In this document: piece after piece, positions 39,443-43,862 of the stretch | How positions within the stretch are numbered: position 1 is the first letter of the stretch | How the letters are laid out: the number at the start of each line of letters is the position of its first letter | Source: Chitinophagaceae bacterium | GTDB lineage: Bacteria > Bacteroidota > Bacteroidia > Chitinophagales > Chitinophagaceae | Assembly (NCBI GenBank): GCA_025450235.1 | Contig: JANWHX010000193.1 | Location: 1-43,862 of the forward strand | Direction of reading: 5' to 3' | DNA length: 43,862 bases | The notes under the pieces: generated by a model | Database searches by the model: none | Seen by the model: the letters and a program-made list of their open reading frames with translations, nothing else | What the model was told of the DNA's origin: nothing | Made by a program: the position numbers and the translations under genes

Positions 39443-42400
39443 ATGAACTACTCAACTGCACCATGCAGAAGTATGGGACTTCTCATATTTCTGATGTTTC
39501 TTTCATTTTTCGCATTTTCTCAGAATAATTTTAAGGTAGCTGGTAAAGTAACTAATGAAATCGGGAAACCCGTACAGGGCGCAACGGTACAAGTAAAGGG
39601 TACCACCATAGCTACTGCTACTGTAGCGGATGGCTCTTTTTCATTAATGGCTCCCTCAGGCACTTCAACACTGGTGGTCACATCGGTTGGATATGCTGAG
39701 CTGGAAGTTGCCATTGATAATAAATCAGAAGTGAACATATCCATTGTAAATGCTGCTTCCTCATTACAGGATGTTGTAGTTATTGGTTATACAACAGTTA
39801 AAAGGAAGGATGTAACCGGCGCGGTTGGGGGTATTAATCAGAAGGATATCAAGTCTCGCCCGGTTGACAATGCATTGGAGGCCATGCAGGGTAAAGTAGC
39901 AGGTGTTGATGTTGGTTCAAATGAACGCCCGGGCACTCTTCCATCTATTAATATTCGCGGTGTACGTTCTTTGACTGCATCAAACTCTCCATTATTTGTA
40001 GTTGATGGAATTCCATTAATAACTGGCAGCATCGATAATATCAATCCCCAGGATATTGAATCAATCGATGTCCTGAAAGATGCTTCTGCCACTGCTATTT
40101 ACGGTTCTCGTGGCGCCAACGGGGTTGTTATCATTACTACAAAACAAGCGAAGGCAGGAAAATTGACATTAAGCCTCAATAGTTCTTTTACTCTTGATGA
40201 ATTAGTTGATAATACAGACATGTTTGATGCCGGCGAGTTCATTACTTTTCGTCGCTGGGCATATTATTATGCGGGGTTAAATCCGACAACTGGTATCAGC
40301 ACTTACCCCCGGGGAGACCAACCGGATTTAAACAGAGACAGAGTTTATTTTAGCGCAACTGCTGATCCTTATGCATGGGCTAATATCGCACAGGGATGGG
40401 CTTCTGGAACATGGGATCCTTCTAAAGTTAAGACTACAGATTGGAGGGGAATGGTTACACAACAATCCATGACTTCAGATAATCTACTCAGCGTAAGTGG
40501 TGGAACCGATAAAATTAAAGCGTATGCTTCTTTCGGTTATTTGAATAATGAAGGAACCATAAAAGGACAGTCATTTAAAAGATATACTGCAAGGGCTAAC
40601 GTAGATATTTCTGCTACTAAATGGTTTTCTTTTGGAGCTAATTTAAACTTTAGTTATGGCACGCAACAATTTGGGCAATCCAATGCCGGTGTATCCACTG
40701 TTGGTACCCCGCAGGGAGGGTTATATGAATCTGCAAGGGGAGTATTCCCTTTTGCAGTACCTTTTGATTCTGCCGGTAACAGGATTTCATTTCCGGGAGG
40801 TGATAATGCTATAAAGACCGTTGTTGATGAATGGCAATATAATATTGATGAACGGGTAACACTGAGAGCTTTTGGAAGTTTATATGCCCAGGTAGATTTT
40901 GGTTCAATTGCCCCTGTATTAAAAGGATTGAAGTATCGTCTGAACTTTGGTCCGGACCTATCTTATTATCGTGGTGGAGTTTATATTGATAAGAACTCAG
41001 TGGCTAATGGAGGGAGCAGTAGCTATGCTTCACTCAACAAAACCAGTATCTATTCCTATACATTAGATAATTTGCTTTATTACGATAGAACCGTTGGCGA
41101 CCACATTTTTGGATTGACTTTATTACAAAGTGCAACAGGTTATACAAGGGACACAAGTATTATAACAGGTCTGGGTGTCCCTTTATCTTCACAATTATGG
41201 AATTCATTATCAAGTGGTACAGTTACAGGGCAACTTAGTACTGGGACTGGAATCATTAAACAACAGCTCGTGTCATACATGGCAAGACTTAACTACAGCT
41301 TTAAGGATAAATATTTATTAACTGTTTCAGCTCGCCAGGATGGTTCTTCTGTTCTTGCAGAAGGACATAAATATTCATGGTTTCCTTCAGCTGCATTAGC
41401 CTGGAGAATTAGCAAAGAAAGGTTCATGGATGGTTTGGGTTGGATCAATGATCTAAAATTAAGAATTGGTGCCGGTGTTACGGGTAATTCAGCTATTGCA
41501 CCTTATGCAACACAAGGTCCGGCAACATCACTTTTTTATCCTTTTTATACGTCCAGTACTGCAGGTTCAATACCAAATACAGTTTTGGCAAACCAGGAAC
41601 TGGGTTGGGAAAAAACGACTCAATATAATGTCGGAGTTGATTTCAGCTTATTCAAAAACAGAATCTCCGGAAGTGTCGATGTGTATAAGTCAAACACATC
41701 AGATTTACTACTGCAGAGATCTATTCCAACTGTTACAGGTTTCACCACCACGTTTGCTAATATTGGTGAAACAGCAAACACGGGGGTAGATATTACACTA
41801 ACAACAGTGAATATTAAGCAAAAAGATCTAATATGGACTACTACGACGAGTGCTGCATGGCAAAAAGATCATATTGTAACACTATCCAACGGAAAACAAA
41901 ATGACATAAGCAATAACTGGTTCATTAATCAGCCAATTGGTGTAATTTATGGTTATAAGCCTCTCGGGTTATGGCAACCAAAAGATGCAAGTGAAATGCA
42001 GGCTTTTAACGCCAACGGTAATGCGTTTTCTGCTGGTAACGTAAGGGTTGAAGACGTTAACGGGGATCACAAAATTGATGGAAATAATGATCGTCAGATA
42101 ATTGGATGGACTAGGCCTCGTTGGATAGTTGGTATGACAAATACTGTTAACTATAAAGGATTCGACTTTTCTATCTTTTTATACGGACGATTGAACTATA
42201 TGTATAACTACGGAGGTGAAACAGAACCAGCACGATATGTTACAAGGAAGGTTAACTATTATACTGAAAATAATACAACAACTGCTGAATTTCAAAAGCC
42301 CATCTTCAATGCGGGTGGTGCGCCACTCGATCCTTATTATGCGTCATTAGGTTATTTGCATGCTTCATTTATTAAGATCCGAAACATATCATTGGGATAT

Positions 42401-42562
42401 AATTTTAAAAGTAATGCTAAATTGGGGTTAACTAACTTAAGAATTTATGCCCAGGTGCAAAACCCCGGGATGCTCTACTCCCAGATCAAATTCCGTGATA
42501 TGGATGTTGTTGGCCCAACCTGGAACAGAGGCTATACACTTGGAATCAATGCATCATTTTAA
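39443..42562 (+). CDS. SusC/RagA-family TonB-linked outer-membrane transporter (pair 4)
   Basis: A 1039-residue outer-membrane channel: signal peptide ending F-A-F-S-Q, regulatory-like domain (V-A-G-K-V-T-N-E-I-G-K-P-V-Q-G-A at about 31-46), V-V-V-I-G-Y-T-T-V-K-R-K-D-V-T-G-A-V, a plug with P-L-F-V-V-D-G-I-P and I-E-S-I-D-V-L-K-D-A-S-A-T-A-I-Y-G-S-R-G, and a barrel ending L-G-I-N-A-S-F. The usual G-Y-G-T-x-K is G-Y-T-T-V-K here, a small deviation in the TonB-box region. The partner SusD gene starts 23 bp downstream. Confidence 0.94.
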   Translation: MNYSTAPCRSMGLLIFLMFLSFFAFSQNNFKVAGKVTNEIGKPVQGATVQVKGTTIATATVADGSFSLMAPSGTSTLVVTSVGYAELEVAIDNKSEVNISIVNAASSLQDVVVIGYTTVKRKDVTGAVGGINQKDIKSRPVDNALEAMQGKVAGVDVGSNERPGTLPSINIRGVRSLTASNSPLFVVDGIPLITGSIDNINPQDIESIDVLKDASATAIYGSRGANGVVIITTKQAKAGKLTLSLNSSFTLDELVDNTDMFDAGEFITFRRWAYYYAGLNPTTGISTYPRGDQPDLNRDRVYFSATADPYAWANIAQGWASGTWDPSKVKTTDWRGMVTQQSMTSDNLLSVSGGTDKIKAYASFGYLNNEGTIKGQSFKRYTARANVDISATKWFSFGANLNFSYGTQQFGQSNAGVSTVGTPQGGLYESARGVFPFAVPFDSAGNRISFPGGDNAIKTVVDEWQYNIDERVTLRAFGSLYAQVDFGSIAPVLKGLKYRLNFGPDLSYYRGGVYIDKNSVANGGSSSYASLNKTSIYSYTLDNLLYYDRTVGDHIFGLTLLQSATGYTRDTSIITGLGVPLSSQLWNSLSSGTVTGQLSTGTGIIKQQLVSYMARLNYSFKDKYLLTVSARQDGSSVLAEGHKYSWFPSAALAWRISKERFMDGLGWINDLKLRIGAGVTGNSAIAPYATQGPATSLFYPFYTSSTAGSIPNTVLANQELGWEKTTQYNVGVDFSLFKNRISGSVDVYKSNTSDLLLQRSIPTVTGFTTTFANIGETANTGVDITLTTVNIKQKDLIWTTTTSAAWQKDHIVTLSNGKQNDISNNWFINQPIGVIYGYKPLGLWQPKDASEMQAFNANGNAFSAGNVRVEDVNGDHKIDGNNDRQIIGWTRPRWIVGMTNTVNYKGFDFSIFLYGRLNYMYNYGGETEPARYVTRKVNYYTENNTTTAEFQKPIFNAGGAPLDPYYASLGYLHASFIKIRNISLGYNFKSNAKLGLTNLRIYAQVQNPGMLYSQIKFRDMDVVGPTWNRGYTLGINASF

Positions 42563-42585
42563 TAATAATAATCAAATTGAATTAT

Positions 42586-43862
42586 ATGAATAAGTATAAT
42601 ATTTTTAAAAAATTAATAATTTTTGCAGGAGTACTTCTTATTATTCCGTCTTGCAAAAAAGATTTTTTGAAAGAAGAACTTACAACGGCACAAGGCAATG
42701 ACTTTTATAAAACTGATGCTGGCATACAACAATTGGCCGTTGGTACGTATTACCAGGTTTTTGAGGTTCCGACAAACGGGGAATGGTTTTATTGTGCTAC
42801 GAATTATGGAACGGATGAATTTCATATCGGTGGAGATCCGTCCAATTCACCCTGGAACAATTATGATGCAACTTTTAATCCCGGACTTGCTACCAATGGT
42901 AATTTGCAGGGAGTCAATAATCAATGGGATGCCTTATATATAGGGATCGGAGATGCTAATTTGTTAATTCAAAACGCTACAAATAGTACTTCCACAGCCG
43001 ATGCTGTTAAGAAGACAGCTTTAGGGGAAGGATATTTTATGCGGGCATACTGCTATTTAAGATTGGTAAGTCAATTTGGCGCTGTACCGCTTAAGTTATC
43101 ACCATCAACAACAGTTGAATTGGAATTTACAAGACAAGATCCAAAAGATATATACGATCAAATAATTAAGGATCTGCAACAGGCATCTAATCTGTTACCA
43201 ACTGCAGGAGGCCCTTATCGTATTACAAAAGATGCTGCTTCGCATTACTTGGCAAAAGCATATTTATACAGGTCAAGTGAAATAAACAGTTCATGGAACG
43301 CTTCTACTGTGGCTGCAGACTTAGCAGCTGCTGTTACTCTTTGTGATGGGATAATCTCAAGGCACCCATTGGCTGCGGATTTTAAAAGTATATGGAATTT
43401 TACGGGTATCAATTCAGCAAATGAAACTTTACCGGAAGTTATCCTGTCTGCTCAATTAACCAATGATGTAACTACCAATCTTGGTACAGGGAATACTCAG
43501 CATTTGTATTTTGTTTCCAGGTATGATATCCAGGACCAAATGGCCCGTGATCTGACTGGCGACAGACCTTTTAGCCGGTTAGCGACCACTTACTACGACT
43601 ACCGTTTATATGATATGGTTAATGATTCAAGATTTTGGAAATCCTTTAGAACTAAAAGCGCTGTAAATGGTACAGTTACTGCTCCAAATATTAAAGGTGA
43701 CCTGGGAATTATGTTTGTAATTGATCAGCCAGGTGATACACGATTCCCGTTATCAAAAATTAGTAAAGGCACAATTGGCACGACATATTCTCTTGTTACT
43801 GATGTTAATGGCACCGGGAGACCAGTACCAACCACTTATGTAGCATATCCTAATGGCAGAAC
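42586..43862 (+). CDS. SusD/RagB-family lipoprotein (pair 4), 3' end outside window
   Basis: Open frame from ATG 42586 to the window edge (425 complete codons, no stop). MNKYNIFKKLIIFAGVLLII followed by P-S-C gives a lipoprotein signal with Cys at residue 23. The SusD helical pattern is present: L-G-E-G-Y-F-M-R-A-Y-C-Y-L-R-L-V-S-Q-F-G-A-V-P-L at about 146-169, then R-Q-D-P-K-D-I-Y-D-Q-I-I-K-D-L and H-Y-L-A-K-A-Y-L-Y-R at about 224-233. The C-terminal part is missing because the window ends. It is the partner of SusC pair 4. Confidence 0.92.
   Translation, partial: MNKYNIFKKLIIFAGVLLIIPSCKKDFLKEELTTAQGNDFYKTDAGIQQLAVGTYYQVFEVPTNGEWFYCATNYGTDEFHIGGDPSNSPWNNYDATFNPGLATNGNLQGVNNQWDALYIGIGDANLLIQNATNSTSTADAVKKTALGEGYFMRAYCYLRLVSQFGAVPLKLSPSTTVELEFTRQDPKDIYDQIIKDLQQASNLLPTAGGPYRITKDAASHYLAKAYLYRSSEINSSWNASTVAADLAAAVTLCDGIISRHPLAADFKSIWNFTGINSANETLPEVILSAQLTNDVTTNLGTGNTQHLYFVSRYDIQDQMARDLTGDRPFSRLATTYYDYRLYDMVNDSRFWKSFRTKSAVNGTVTAPNIKGDLGIMFVIDQPGDTRFPLSKISKGTIGTTYSLVTDVNGTGRPVPTTYVAYPNGR

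Overview
The window looks like a chromosome segment of a Bacteroidota bacterium, most likely a Chitinophagaceae-type glycan degrader. It carries four SusC/SusD outer-membrane uptake pairs (the last SusD runs off the right edge), SusD proteins ending in QNPGY, lipoprotein signals, genes without clear Shine-Dalgarno sequences, LacI-type regulators and periplasmic carbohydrate enzymes. The genus-level placement is an inference.

Left end (1-2423): the 3' end of a DUF1080 (3-keto-disaccharide hydrolase-type) gene, an HpcH/HpaI-type aldolase and a 3-hydroxyisobutyrate/tartronate-semialdehyde reductase family enzyme. The last two could form a GarL/GarR-like pair for 2-keto-3-deoxy sugar acid breakdown.

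Middle-left (about 2520-7290, remnants to about 8300): the most unusual part. Unrelated single genes, all on the + strand (Coa1-like membrane protein, VOC/glyoxalase-like protein, F420/NADP oxidoreductase-like protein, TPR membrane protein, NYN-domain gene fragment), are each followed by a 200-285 bp repeat. The box at the start of each of the first four units (GTTAGCAGCA, GTTGGCAGCA, GTTGTGTG, GTTGTGCGT) is the reverse complement of the box at the end of the same unit, and the repeats carry a second inner pair of complementary boxes. This is the logic of integron attC cassettes, but the sites are about twice the usual attC length and no integrase is present. An NmrA-type reductase and a DUF4386-type membrane protein follow with decayed repeat remnants.

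Centre (9018-25608): two tandem LacI paralogues on the minus strand, then on the + strand a complete animal-type myo-inositol oxygenase, SusC, SusD, a terminator, a sodium:solute symporter and a probable toroid-type polysaccharide lyase. A convergent two-domain PL6 (alginate lyase/chondroitinase-B-like) gene follows, then a KdgF-like cupin and a sorbosone/glucose dehydrogenase-like protein. Together they suggest depolymerisation of a uronate polymer (alginate is the best guess), uptake, ring opening of unsaturated uronates by KdgF, and a side entry of inositol to glucuronate.

Right end (25816-43862): a CPBP-like membrane protein lacking the usual Glu pair lies downstream of a GH51 alpha-L-arabinofuranosidase (both minus strand). 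Then come three consecutive SusC/SusD pairs on the + strand. These three SusC genes share a conserved upstream direct-repeat motif (CAGGATrGTkCAGGAy) and a conserved leader that reaches the start codon, so they are probably controlled together.
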